Source of the DNA: Collinsella aerofaciens
Lineage (GTDB): Bacteria; Actinomycetota; Coriobacteriia; Coriobacteriales; Coriobacteriaceae
NCBI RefSeq assembly: GCF_018785245.1
Contig: NZ_WQPL01000046.1
Span: 1 to 33,166, forward strand
DNA: 33,166 nt
Reading direction: 5' to 3'
The stretch's first letter is position 1; each line of letters opens with the position of its first letter. The translations under genes and the position numbers were made by a program. This document shows, one piece after another, positions 1-8,064 of the stretch. Below the pieces are notes generated by a model. The model ran no database searches, was not told the origin of the DNA, and saw only the letters and a program-made list of their open reading frames with translations.

Positions 1-60
1 GCCACGGTTTGCTTTCTCACTCCGGCTGCTTTGCAGAGTCGTTCGAAAGCAAACCGTGGC
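1..60. repeat. Long inverted repeat (hairpin) at the window edge
   Basis: Positions 1-16 and 45-60 are perfect reverse complements (GCCACGGTTTGCTTTC), giving a 16-bp stem. The 28-base loop holds a second small hairpin (CTGC at 26-29, GCAG at 33-36). No T-run follows on the plus strand, and the other side lies outside the window. It could be a terminator for a gene to the left or a dispersed hairpin element. Confidence 0.75.
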
Positions 61-248
61 CGGCCCTTCGCCTTACGTACCACCATTGGGAACTTTAGCT
101 GATACTTTGAAAGCGATGGGGCTTTTGTTGGCAGGGCCTTTGGGCTCGATTGAGAACTTTGGAACCGTCTTAAACGTTTGGCTGAACGGGGCTTTGGGTA
201 CCCTTTGTTTTACTTTGGATTGATTCGTTAAATTTGGAGGGCTTGGTT
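61..248. other. Gene-free leader with short internal repeats
   Basis: This T-rich stretch precedes the nitroreductase gene. It holds loosely repeated words such as GGGAACTTT/GAGAACTTT and GGGCTTTGGG/GGGCCTTTGGG. I see no convincing promoter. The only clear functional signal is the ribosome binding site GGAGG at 236-240, just before the GTG start at 249. A minus-strand reading frame at 73-381 is Pro/Gln/Lys-rich and low in complexity, overlaps the nitroreductase, and is not accepted as a gene. The stretch may be a repeat-derived intergenic element. Confidence 0.4.
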
Positions 249-779
249 GTGAGTTATTTGGATTTGGCTCGGGGTCGGTATTCTTGTCGTTCTTTTGAGG
301 ATCGGGCTGTTGAGCAGGCTGTGGTGGATGCCATTGTTGAGGCTGGGCGGATTGCTCCTTCTGCTTGTAATAATCATCCAACCCGTGTGATGGTGTTGGA
401 TACGCCTGAGCTTCTGGAGAAGGCTGCTGCTTGTCAGCCTCGGTTTGCTCGTGATGGATCTATCTTTGGCGCTCCGCTCATCTTCCTTATTTGTAGCGTT
501 ACCGAAGACGCTTGGGTGCGCCCGTATGACCAGATGAATTCCAGTGAAATCGATACGTCCATAGTGTGCGATCAGATGATGATGGAGGCCACCGAGCAGG
601 GCCTGGGAACGTGTTGGGTATGCCATTTTAAGCCCGAGGTGGCACAGGAGCAGTTCAACCTGCCCGAGGGCGTCTATCCCTATCACATGCTCGTCTGCGG
701 ATATCCTGCCGACCACATCGCCGATTCCGAGCATCGCGAGGCCCGTACCATTCCCCTCTCCGACTTCCTCCTCAAGTAG
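249..779 (+). CDS. Small nitroreductase-family flavoprotein
   Basis: A 176-residue protein of the nitroreductase family, FMN-dependent enzymes that reduce nitro compounds, quinones or flavins with NAD(P)H. The substrate cannot be told from sequence. Family signs are the N-terminal R-x-S-C-R-S-F motif at about 10-16 (FMN phosphate contact region), APSACNNHP at 36-44, and the helix around 102-124 ending in a GLGTCWV segment. It is at the short end for the family. The start is taken as GTG 249 because GGAGG lies 8 bases upstream; an in-frame TTG at 234 lacks such a site. The first 80 or so codons are mostly T- or G-ending, while the rest use the C-ending codons normal for this window, which hints at a mosaic or transferred 5' part. 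It is the only plus-strand gene and converges on divIVA. Confidence 0.88.
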   Translation: MSYLDLARGRYSCRSFEDRAVEQAVVDAIVEAGRIAPSACNNHPTRVMVLDTPELLEKAAACQPRFARDGSIFGAPLIFLICSVTEDAWVRPYDQMNSSEIDTSIVCDQMMMEATEQGLGTCWVCHFKPEVAQEQFNLPEGVYPYHMLVCGYPADHIADSEHREARTIPLSDFLLK

Positions 780-825
780 ATTTTGGGACATGCCCTAAAA
801 CCTATCCTTGACCGCTCACCGGTTC

Positions 826-864
826 GCCGAGTTCTGCGCCACTATGTGCAGGGCTCGGTTTTTT
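826..864 (+). terminator. Rho-independent terminator of the nitroreductase gene
   Basis: CCGAG (827-831) pairs with CTCGG (854-858), and CTGC (834-837) with GCAG (848-851). Six T follow at 859-864. It lies about 50 bases after the stop codon. Confidence 0.75.
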
Positions 865-890
865 ATGTTGCGCGCCCCGGTACAGTCATA

Positions 891-919
891 AAAAAGGACC
901 CGCAAGCTGCGGGTCCTTT
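891..919 (-). terminator. Rho-independent terminator after divIVA
   Basis: AAAGGACCCGC (893-903) pairs perfectly with GCGGGTCCTTT (909-919) around a 5-base loop. Read on the minus strand, the stem ends in a run of T. It ends the sepF-yggT-divIVA string and faces the nitroreductase terminator. Confidence 0.88.
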
Positions 920-945
920 CTAGGCACTAAATTGTAGGCCGAATG

Positions 946-1620
946 TTAGTCCAGGTCGTCGGCAGCGAAGTTGTCGATCGGGGCGAAGGGATCGGCCACG
1001 GGGACAACCGGGTCAGCGACGGGCAGCGGCTCGGCGGGAACAGTCACCGCAGGAGAAGCGGCAGAACCGACCGGCGTGGAGGCCATGAGGTCGGCCGGGA
1101 AGGAGTTCTGGGCATCGTCCATGAAGTGCTGGATGAGCTTGAGATACTCGGCCTTGAACTCCTCACGAGAAGCCTTGAGACGATCGATCTCCTCGAGCTC
1201 AGCCTGCTTTTCGGTCAGAGCCTGGCGGATAACCTCGCGGGCCTTGGCGTCAGCCTCGTTGCGAATACGCTCAGCGTTCTCATTGGCATCGTTGACGATG
1301 GTCTCAGCGGTCTGCTGGGCAGCGATCAGGGCAGCGGAAATCTGGCGCTCCTGAGCGGAGAAGTCAGGGGCGGGAGCAGCCACGGGGGCGGCAGGAACGG
1401 CCTGGGCGGGGGCATCCTGAGCCTGGGCAAGCTGAGCCTGCGCATCGGCAAGCTGCTGCTCGGTAGCAGTCAGACGACCCTTAAGGTCGACGATCTTAGC
1501 GAGCATAGCGTCAACCTCAGAGGACAGCGTCTCCAAGAAGACGTCGACCTCAGCAGGATCGTAGCCACGCTTGGCCTCAGAGAAAGTCTGAGCCTGGATG
1601 TCTGCAGGGGTAATAGCCAT
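946..1620 (-). CDS. divIVA: DivIVA-domain cell division/polar growth protein
   Basis: A 224-residue protein whose N-terminus (about 1-60) carries the DivIVA signature: ITPADIQAQTFSEAKRGYD followed by an acidic VDVFL segment. This part binds curved membrane in the family. A long Ala/Gln/Glu-rich coiled coil follows, interrupted at about 70-95 by an Ala/Pro-rich linker, and the protein ends in a Pro/Val/Asp-rich acidic tail. In actinobacteria DivIVA (Wag31) directs septal or polar wall growth. AAGGAGA sits about 7 bases before the ATG. The gene closes the sepF-yggT-divIVA string, the usual order after ftsZ in Gram-positive genomes. Family assignment is firm; the exact role (division site versus pole) is inference. 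Confidence 0.92.
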   Translation of the reverse strand: MAITPADIQAQTFSEAKRGYDPAEVDVFLETLSSEVDAMLAKIVDLKGRLTATEQQLADAQAQLAQAQDAPAQAVPAAPVAAPAPDFSAQERQISAALIAAQQTAETIVNDANENAERIRNEADAKAREVIRQALTEKQAELEEIDRLKASREEFKAEYLKLIQHFMDDAQNSFPADLMASTPVGSAASPAVTVPAEPLPVADPVVPVADPFAPIDNFAADDLD

Positions 1621-1681
1621 AACAAGTCTCCTTTTTCATCGCCTCGGCGCTACACGCCCGACGTAAGTTACTAAGACAGTT

Positions 1682-1963
1682 CTACACGAGTATACCTATA
1701 AGAAGCTGCAGAACCAGCCTCTGCACCAACTGCAACGCAATAATCGCAACGACCGGCGAAAAATCGATACCGCCCATCGGCGGGATGAAACGACGGAACA
1801 GGTTGAGCCACGGACCGCACACGCTAACAAGCACCGCGGCAATATCCTGAAGCAAACCACCCTGCTTCATGGGAATCCACGTCATAAAGCAGTAGACGAC
1901 AATGAGCGTGGAATAGAAGTTGAACAGCGTATTGACCAGCTGGACGATAGTGTAGATGTTGAT
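1682..1963 (-). CDS. yggT: YggT-family membrane protein with a non-canonical start codon
   Basis: A 93-residue membrane protein of the YggT/YlmG family, which sits beside sepF in most Gram-positive division clusters. It has two hydrophobic segments (about 8-25 and 70-92) around a loop with the family-like CGPWLNLFRRFIPPMGGIDFSP stretch (about residues 47-68), in which the FRRFIPP part is typical. The first in-frame ATG (1885) would remove the first membrane segment. Upstream there is no ATG, GTG or TTG in this frame, but GAGGAG at 1975-1970 lies 6 bases before an ATC at 1963 and directly abuts an ATT at 1969. I place the start on ATC; ATT would add two residues. The frame is also in phase with the sepF stop (TAA, 1987-1985). 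The function of YggT is poorly known; roles in membrane or septum organisation have been proposed. Confidence 0.8.
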   Translation of the reverse strand: MNIYTIVQLVNTLFNFYSTLIVVYCFMTWIPMKQGGLLQDIAAVLVSVCGPWLNLFRRFIPPMGGIDFSPVVAIIALQLVQRLVLQLLIGILV

Positions 1964-1984
1964 GGGAATCTCCTCGTCTTGTCT

Positions 1985-2707
1985 TTACTTAAGGTAGCCG
2001 TCGGCACGAAGCTTCTTGAGATCGGAATCTTTGACCTCGCAACCGGCGGGCAGCACCATGAACACGCGGTCGCCCACCTCCTTGACCGTGGCACCCAGAC
2101 CGCAGGCAAAGCCGTAAGAGAAGTCCAAGACGCGCTTGGCAACTTCGGTGCGTACGCCCACAAAAATCAGTGCGACAGGCTGCTTGGTGCGAACGCGGCG
2201 CACCACGGTCTCCACGTCGTCATAGCTCTCGGGGCGCAGGACATAGGCCGGCAGCTGCGGTGTGGCGTTGATGATATTGCTCGCATAGGCCGTGGCATCG
2301 CTCGGTGCAGGCGCAGGCGCAGCGGCGGCACGGGCGCGGGTGTTCTCGGCGTAGCTCGACGGCGTGTCATAGGCACCAGGACGATAACCGCTCGCAACAC
2401 TGTCCTGCGAGCGCGAAGGCGGGTTATACGTCGTGGCATGGCGGGAGTCATCGCCGACCAGCTGCCCGGAGCGTGTATACACGGCAACCGACTCAGCTTC
2501 ACCACGGCGCGTCTGACCAAGCAGGCCGTTGCTCGGCTCGTCTTGGGTGTAGAAGCCCTCGCCCGAAGCACCGCTGTAGCCGTTGCCCTGATAGCCATCG
2601 TCATAGCCATCATCGTAGCCGTAGTCGTCGTCCCGGCCATAACCCTGGTCGTAACCCTGCTGGCCGCCCAGGTGCATCTTATTTTTAATCTCGTCAAGGA
2701 AGCCCAT
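1985..2707 (-). CDS. sepF: SepF, Z-ring membrane anchor
   Basis: A 240-residue SepF. The N-terminus MGFLDEIKNKMHLGG is the expected amphipathic membrane-binding helix. Residues about 17-45 form an unusual Tyr/Gly/Asp-rich acidic linker with repeated DDGY units. An Ala/Pro-rich stretch leads to the SepF domain at about 152-230, with PESYDDVETVV, the RVLDFSYGFACGLGATV core and VGDRVFMVLPAG. SepF binds the FtsZ C-terminal peptide and tethers it to the membrane, replacing FtsA, which is absent here. The start at 2707 is chosen because the amphipathic helix begins there and AGAGGA lies about 7 bases upstream; the frame stays open to 2758. It is longer than the usual 150-200 residues because of the linker. 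Confidence 0.93.
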   Translation of the reverse strand: MGFLDEIKNKMHLGGQQGYDQGYGRDDDYGYDDGYDDGYQGNGYSGASGEGFYTQDEPSNGLLGQTRRGEAESVAVYTRSGQLVGDDSRHATTYNPPSRSQDSVASGYRPGAYDTPSSYAENTRARAAAAPAPAPSDATAYASNIINATPQLPAYVLRPESYDDVETVVRRVRTKQPVALIFVGVRTEVAKRVLDFSYGFACGLGATVKEVGDRVFMVLPAGCEVKDSDLKKLRADGYLK

Positions 2708-2767
2708 GGTTGTGTCCTCTCGCGGTTTAGTGCAGACGCCCCGATAATCAGTGCGCACTTCAGAGCC

Positions 2768-3505
2768 TTATTTTACTGCAAACTCCGGGCTAAATACTAC
2801 CCTGCCCAGGCGAACGAGCGTAGAGCCCTCCTCAAGGGCAGGCTCAAAGTCTTCGCTCATGCCGCAGGAAAGCTCAGGCAGGTTCAAATCGGGATGCGCC
2901 GCCTCCAGCTCATCCCTCAGCTCACGAAGCCCCGCAAAGGTGCGGCGTGCCACATCCTTATTCCCCCGGGGCGCCATAGTCATAAGCCCCTGTACGCAAA
3001 TTCCCTCAAGTTCCGCAAGCTCACCCGCGGCGGCGCGAATCTCATCGGGCGAAAAGCCTCCCTTCGACTCCTCACCACTCACATTGACCTCAATGAGCAC
3101 ACGCTGGGGGCCGGCGAGTTCGCCTGCCTCAATCTTGCGGGCAGCACGGCTCGAGATCGCCTGCGCCAGATGCAGCGAACCCACCGAGTGAATCAGCTCG
3201 ACTGAGCCCAGCACCGCATTGATCTTATTGGTCTGCAGGTTGCCGATCATATCGAAGCGCACCTCGGGCAGCTCCGGATGCTCCGCCAAACCTGTGAGCT
3301 TGCGAACCAGCTCCTGCGGGCGATTCTCGGCAAAATGGCGATACCCCGCCTGGATGGCGGCAACGGTCTCATCGACACCAACGGTCTTGGACACGGCAAT
3401 GAGGCGCGCGGCGTCGTGGGGACGGCCCGCGCGATCGAGCGCCGCATAAAAACGTTCCAGAATCTGCTCGCGGCGAGCGCGCATCAAGTCCAAATAGTTA
3501 TCCAT
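2768..3505 (-). CDS. YggS-family pyridoxal phosphate-binding protein (YlmE)
   Basis: A 245-residue PLP homeostasis protein of the YggS/PLPBP family, a single TIM-barrel domain related to alanine racemase but without known catalysis. The PLP lysine is expected at Lys40 in AVSK. Other family blocks are FAENRPQE, FDMIGNLQTNK, LIEVNVSGEESKGGF, GLMTMAP and LSCGMSEDFEPALEEGSTLVRLG near the C-terminus. The ATG at 3505 has GGAGG 9 bases upstream; the frame continues upstream to 3589 without a plausible site. It is the ylmE position of the ylmDEFG string, 60 bases before sepF, but here the pst genes separate it from its usual partner ylmD (pgeF). Confidence 0.92.
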   Translation of the reverse strand: MDNYLDLMRARREQILERFYAALDRAGRPHDAARLIAVSKTVGVDETVAAIQAGYRHFAENRPQELVRKLTGLAEHPELPEVRFDMIGNLQTNKINAVLGSVELIHSVGSLHLAQAISSRAARKIEAGELAGPQRVLIEVNVSGEESKGGFSPDEIRAAAGELAELEGICVQGLMTMAPRGNKDVARRTFAGLRELRDELEAAHPDLNLPELSCGMSEDFEPALEEGSTLVRLGRVVFSPEFAVK

Positions 3506-3555
3506 TGCCAATCGCCTCCGCTGACAGCCAAACAAGTAGTCCCATGCTAACGCAA

Positions 3556-3587
3556 GAGCGCGGCCCCGCATGTGCAAGGCCGCGCTC
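3556..3587 (-). terminator. Hairpin between phoU and yggS
   Basis: GAGCGCGGCC (3556-3565) and GGCCGCGCTC (3578-3587) form a perfect 10-bp GC-rich stem with a 12-base loop, 38 bases after the phoU stop. The following T-tract on the minus strand is poor (TTGCGTT), so it may be a weak terminator or an RNA-stability hairpin ending the pst operon. Confidence 0.55.
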
Positions 3588-3624
3588 ACTTAGGTATTTA
3601 CAATCTTTCGACGAACGGGGTTAC

Positions 3625-4482
3625 TTACTCCTCGTCGTCCTCGCCATCGTCCTCATCCTCAAGATGATCGAGCAGGTAGCGAAGACCCTCGCTGACCTCG
3701 TTAACGGGCACCTTGGCAACGTAGCGTGCATCGACGGCGGGCCTCATGATAACACCCTCGCCCGAAGGCACGCGCATGCTCTCGAGCTCATCCTCATCAG
3801 TGCAGGCGATATCACCGGCAGTCATACGCTGTCCGGTCAACAGGAAGGTCAGACGGCAGGCGGCATCGATGGAAATCGAGGCGATGCGATCGAGATAGCG
3901 CGATACCATGATGGCGCGGCGCAGGTCGTCATAGTTGCTGTCGTCGTCCATAAAATCGCCCGTGTCCATGCGGTTAAAGGTGCGGAAGAACTTCTCGTAG
4001 GCGGCGTGCACTGGCTCGTCCTCGACGGCCAAGTTGCAGATGATGGACATGTCGTTGGTGACGAGCGCAGAAAGCGAAGAGCCCAGCACCTGGTAGACGG
4101 CCTCAGCCTCGGCCTCGACCGTGCCGACAAGCTCCTTGGGCAGCGAGATGTCGGCCTTGATCATATGACGCGTGGCACGGCAAATCTGGCGAACCTTATC
4201 GGTCATGCGCTGCAGGTTAAAGTCGACGTAGATGATCGTCTGCAGCAAGCGGAAGTCGGAGGCGACCGGTGACTGCGTGGCAATCAGGTTGTAGCAGACG
4301 GCCTCCAGGTTGGCGCAGCGTGCGTCAATCGAAAGCGTACGCTTCTTGGTCTTGGTGGCGAGCTTGCGGTCGTCGGTCACATAGGCCTTCACGGCATCGT
4401 GGAGGGCCAGATCGACGGCCTCGTAGATGCTCAGCATCTCGTGACGGGCCTCGATGAGCTGACGGGAAAACAGTTTGCGCAT
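3625..4482 (-). CDS. phoU: PhoU, phosphate signalling protein
   Basis: A 285-residue all-helical PhoU made of two three-helix-bundle repeats, the first at about 5-110 and the second at about 115-225. PhoU links the Pst transporter to the PhoR sensor kinase, limits Pi uptake and binds metal clusters through acidic motifs. The segment FNLQRMTDKVRQICRATRHM fits repeat 1 and SRYLDRIASISIDAACRLTFLLTGQ fits repeat 2. It is longer than the typical 215-240 residues because of a C-terminal extension that ends in a strongly acidic tail (EDEDDGEDDEE). GGAG lies 8 bases upstream of the ATG. It is the last gene of the pst operon, 92 bases after pstB; a small GTGCGG/CCGCAC hairpin (4503-4523) lies in that gap and may tune its expression. 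Confidence 0.92.
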   Translation of the reverse strand: MRKLFSRQLIEARHEMLSIYEAVDLALHDAVKAYVTDDRKLATKTKKRTLSIDARCANLEAVCYNLIATQSPVASDFRLLQTIIYVDFNLQRMTDKVRQICRATRHMIKADISLPKELVGTVEAEAEAVYQVLGSSLSALVTNDMSIICNLAVEDEPVHAAYEKFFRTFNRMDTGDFMDDDSNYDDLRRAIMVSRYLDRIASISIDAACRLTFLLTGQRMTAGDIACTDEDELESMRVPSGEGVIMRPAVDARYVAKVPVNEVSEGLRYLLDHLEDEDDGEDDEE

Positions 4483-4574
4483 GGTTCACTCCAATCAGTT
4501 GGGTGCGGTCATGCCGCCCGCACAGTGAATACGCACCGGACCAGATCCGATCGGCTTGGGACTAGTCGCACCGA

Positions 4575-5378
<804 letters not shown>

Positions 5379-5390
5379 GGGACTCCTTAA

Positions 5391-6296
5391 CTAGCGACGC
5401 TTGCGCGACAGGAAGCGCGCAAACAGGTTGAAGGCCAAAATGATCACCATCAGCAAGAGCGCGGTGCCGTAGGCTGCGTTCATGTTGATGCCGTCGTTGG
5501 CAAGCAGGTACAGGTGAACGGTCATGGGACGACCGGAATCGAGCGGCGAAATAGGTAGATTGATGGCCTGGCCCATGGTGTAGAGCACCACCGCGGTCTC
5601 GCCGATGGCACGGCCGATGGCAAGGACGATGCCCGTGGCAATGCGGCCAAAGGCCGAAGGAAGCACGATCTTGGAGACGACCTGCCACTTGGTAGCGCCC
5701 AGGCCGTACGCGCCCCAACGGATATAGCGCGGAACGGCGCGAATGGCTTCTTCGGTGGTGCGCATGACGATGGGAAGCATCAAGAGCGCGAGCGCCAGAG
5801 CGGCCGAGACCATCGAAAGGCCCAGGCCCATAGCCTCGACAAACAAGGCGTAGCCAAACAGGCCCATAACGATGGAGGGCACCGAGGCCAAAGCGTCAGC
5901 AGCGTAGCGAATGAGCTCGACGACCTTGCCCTGCTTGGCGTACTCGGCCAGATAGACGGCTGCCAGCACAGCGATCGGCGTGCAGATAAGCATGGCGAGC
6001 GCCGTCACGTAGACGGTCGAGACGATCGTGGGCCAAATTCCGCCCTCGGCGTTGACGCCCTGGGGCCAACCGAAGATAAAGTCGAGCGAGATGTGTGGCA
6101 GGCCGTTGATGACCACGTAGGCGATGATAGCGACCAGCACCAGCGTGGTGATGTAGGCAGCGGCACGAAACACGCCAAGCATGATCTTGTTGGACAGGTC
6201 CTTGTTGATGCGGCCCTTCTTGCCGTGGGAAAGGGCACGCTTGATGCGCTCGCGCGACGAGGTCGTATCGACCGTCGTGTCAACGGAATCGGACAT
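5391..6296 (-). CDS. pstA: Phosphate ABC transporter permease PstA
   Basis: A 301-residue inner-membrane permease with six predicted membrane segments. The binding-protein-dependent transport (EAA) loop is visible around 180-215: EAIRAVPRYIRWGAYGLGATKW followed by a segment ending in LPSAFGRIATG. It forms the translocation pore with PstC. A basic cytoplasmic N-terminus of about 45 residues precedes the first membrane segment. The ATG lies 3 bases after the pstC stop with a GAGGGGG site that overlaps the end of pstC. Very close spacing on both sides supports a single transcript. Confidence 0.95.
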   Translation of the reverse strand: MSDSVDTTVDTTSSRERIKRALSHGKKGRINKDLSNKIMLGVFRAAAYITTLVLVAIIAYVVINGLPHISLDFIFGWPQGVNAEGGIWPTIVSTVYVTALAMLICTPIAVLAAVYLAEYAKQGKVVELIRYAADALASVPSIVMGLFGYALFVEAMGLGLSMVSAALALALLMLPIVMRTTEEAIRAVPRYIRWGAYGLGATKWQVVSKIVLPSAFGRIATGIVLAIGRAIGETAVVLYTMGQAINLPISPLDSGRPMTVHLYLLANDGINMNAAYGTALLLMVIILAFNLFARFLSRKRR

Positions 6297-6299
6297 AGC

Positions 6300-7226
6300 C
6301 TACCCCCTCTTCTTCTTGGAAATCAGACGAACGATACCCACCAGCGTGGCGGAGATGATAAACAGGACCACACCCATGCCGAACAGCGCCGAGCGGTGCA
6401 GACCCGAGGAATAGCTCATGTCGAGCGCAATCTGGCTCGTGAGCGTCGAGATGGGGCTCGCAATGCTGTCGGGAATAACCGGGGCGTTACCTACGACCAT
6501 GAGCACGGCCATGGTCTCGCCGATGGCACGGCCCATACCCAGCACGATGGCATCAACGATACCCAGCTTCGCGGCAGGTAGCACGACCTTATAGATGGTC
6601 TGCCACTTTGTGGCGCCCATGGCATACGATGCCTCGCGAATGCCCATGGGAATGGAATTGAGAGCATCGATGGTGAGCGTGGTGATGGTAGGGACGATCA
6701 TGATGGCGAGCACAAACCACGCCGTCAGCGCACCAAAACCAAGGCCGCCGGTCAGTTGTGCGATAAACGGGCGGATGATGATCATGCCAAAGAAGCCGTA
6801 GATGATGGAGGGTATGCCCGCCAGCAGGTCAACGGCGGGGCTGATGAGCTTGCGCACGCGCTTGCTGGCAATCTCGACCAGGTAAACGGCCGTACCCACG
6901 CCCAGCGGCACGCCCATGGCGAGCGCACCGACGGTCACCAGACCCGAGCCAGCAAGCAGCGACAAGATGCCGTAGTGGCCCTCGGAAGGCGCCCACGTAA
7001 AGCTAAAGAAGTCAGCCAGACCGATGTCAGTAAAGACGGGCAGCGCCGAGTACGTGGTAAAGACAAAAATCAGGATGACGGTAACGACCGCCAAGAACGC
7101 GCAGGCAAAGAAGATCCACTGCAGCGCCTTCTCCTTGATATAGGTACTGCGCGATACGAGCGCCAGCTCGCGCTTCTTGGGCGTCTGAACATTCTGCTCA
7201 GTCTGGGAGTTTTCCTGTGCTTCCAT
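6300..7226 (-). CDS. pstC: Phosphate ABC transporter permease PstC
   Basis: A 308-residue permease partner of PstA. It has six hydrophobic segments and the EAA loop at about 190-220 (IREASYAMGATKWQTIYKVVLPAA). A polar 35-residue cytoplasmic N-terminus precedes the first membrane helix. I start it at ATG 7226, one base after the pstS stop, because GGGGAG lies 8 bases upstream. A GTG at 7235, also in frame, would overlap pstS by 8 bases but sits almost on top of the ribosome binding site. Assignment to PstC rather than PstA rests on order (S-C-A-B) and on the LAGIPSIIYGFFGM motif. Confidence 0.94.
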   Translation of the reverse strand: MEAQENSQTEQNVQTPKKRELALVSRSTYIKEKALQWIFFACAFLAVVTVILIFVFTTYSALPVFTDIGLADFFSFTWAPSEGHYGILSLLAGSGLVTVGALAMGVPLGVGTAVYLVEIASKRVRKLISPAVDLLAGIPSIIYGFFGMIIIRPFIAQLTGGLGFGALTAWFVLAIMIVPTITTLTIDALNSIPMGIREASYAMGATKWQTIYKVVLPAAKLGIVDAIVLGMGRAIGETMAVLMVVGNAPVIPDSIASPISTLTSQIALDMSYSSGLHRSALFGMGVVLFIISATLVGIVRLISKKKRG

Positions 7227-7227
7227 G

Positions 7228-8064
7228 CTACTCACTCCCCTTCTCGTCGTTGGTGACGGGAATAAAGCCCGCCTCGCGAATCTGCTTGTCCATCTTTTCG
7301 GACGTCACATAGTCGATGTAATCCTGCGCCTGCTGCGAAGGCACACCCTTCACAAAGAAGTAAAGGTCGCGCGAGATGGGATAGCCGCCACTCGCGACCG
7401 TCTTCTCGGACGCCTCAACATGATTGACCGAGACGGCCTTGACCGAGGTCTTGGCGTTGAGGCTATCGACGAAGCCCAGCGAAATGTAGCCGATGGCCCC
7501 ACGCGAACGAGATACCACGTCGCGCACCTGGCCCGTACCCGAAAGAACGGCCGAGCGGCGATCGAACGGCGTGCCATCCATCACGATGGTACGGAAGGCC
7601 TCGCGCGTACCGGACGCCTCGTCTCGGTTGATGACCTGAATCCTCAGGTCCTCGCCACCGACCTCTTTCCAATTGGTAATCTTGCCGGCGTAGATATCGC
7701 GGAGCTGCTCGGTCGAGAGGTTATCGACGGGGTTGTCGTCGTTCACGATGACCGCAATACCGTCGTGGGCAATGACAATGGGAGTCAGGCCCAGATCCTG
7801 TTCGTCGGCATTGAGTCCACGGGAGGAGCTGGCGATATCGGCCGTGCCGGCGCTGACGGCCTCGATCCCAGCGGAAGAACCCAAACCGGAAACGAGCACG
7901 TCGATGCCGGTCTCCTCCTTAAAGCCCTCGGCCGCAATCTCGGCGATAGGAAGGCAGGTCGTGGAGCCGGCCACGGTAATGGAAGAGCTAGAAGATCCCG
8001 AAGAACAGGCGCACAGCGTAAGCGTAAGCACAGCGGCGCTCAGGACCGATACGATCTTTCTCAT
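7228..8064 (-). CDS. pstS: Phosphate-binding lipoprotein PstS
   Basis: A 278-residue extracytoplasmic phosphate receptor. The first 20 residues are a lipoprotein signal peptide: basic MRK, hydrophobic core, then LCAC with Cys20 as the likely lipidated residue, followed by a Ser/Gly linker. Phosphate-binding loops are recognisable: AGSTTCLP near the N-terminus, ADIASSSRGL, and the NRDEASGTREAF loop, equivalent to the SGT-containing loop of other PstS proteins. The first four bases of the gene overlap the pgeF stop (ATGA), so translation is probably coupled. It delivers Pi to PstC/PstA. Confidence 0.96.
   Translation of the reverse strand: MRKIVSVLSAAVLTLTLCACSSGSSSSSITVAGSTTCLPIAEIAAEGFKEETGIDVLVSGLGSSAGIEAVSAGTADIASSSRGLNADEQDLGLTPIVIAHDGIAVIVNDDNPVDNLSTEQLRDIYAGKITNWKEVGGEDLRIQVINRDEASGTREAFRTIVMDGTPFDRRSAVLSGTGQVRDVVSRSRGAIGYISLGFVDSLNAKTSVKAVSVNHVEASEKTVASGGYPISRDLYFFVKGVPSQQAQDYIDYVTSEKMDKQIREAGFIPVTNDEKGSE

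Noticed and set aside
73-381. Minus-strand Pro/Gln/Lys-rich frame of 102 codons
   Set aside because: It overlaps the nitroreductase start, is low in complexity, has no convincing start signal and reads like translated repeat DNA.
1967-2707. sepF-yggT as one fused or readthrough gene
   Set aside because: The frames are in phase, but a clear TAA ends sepF and a GAGGAG ribosome site follows it, so separate initiation on ATC/ATT is simpler.
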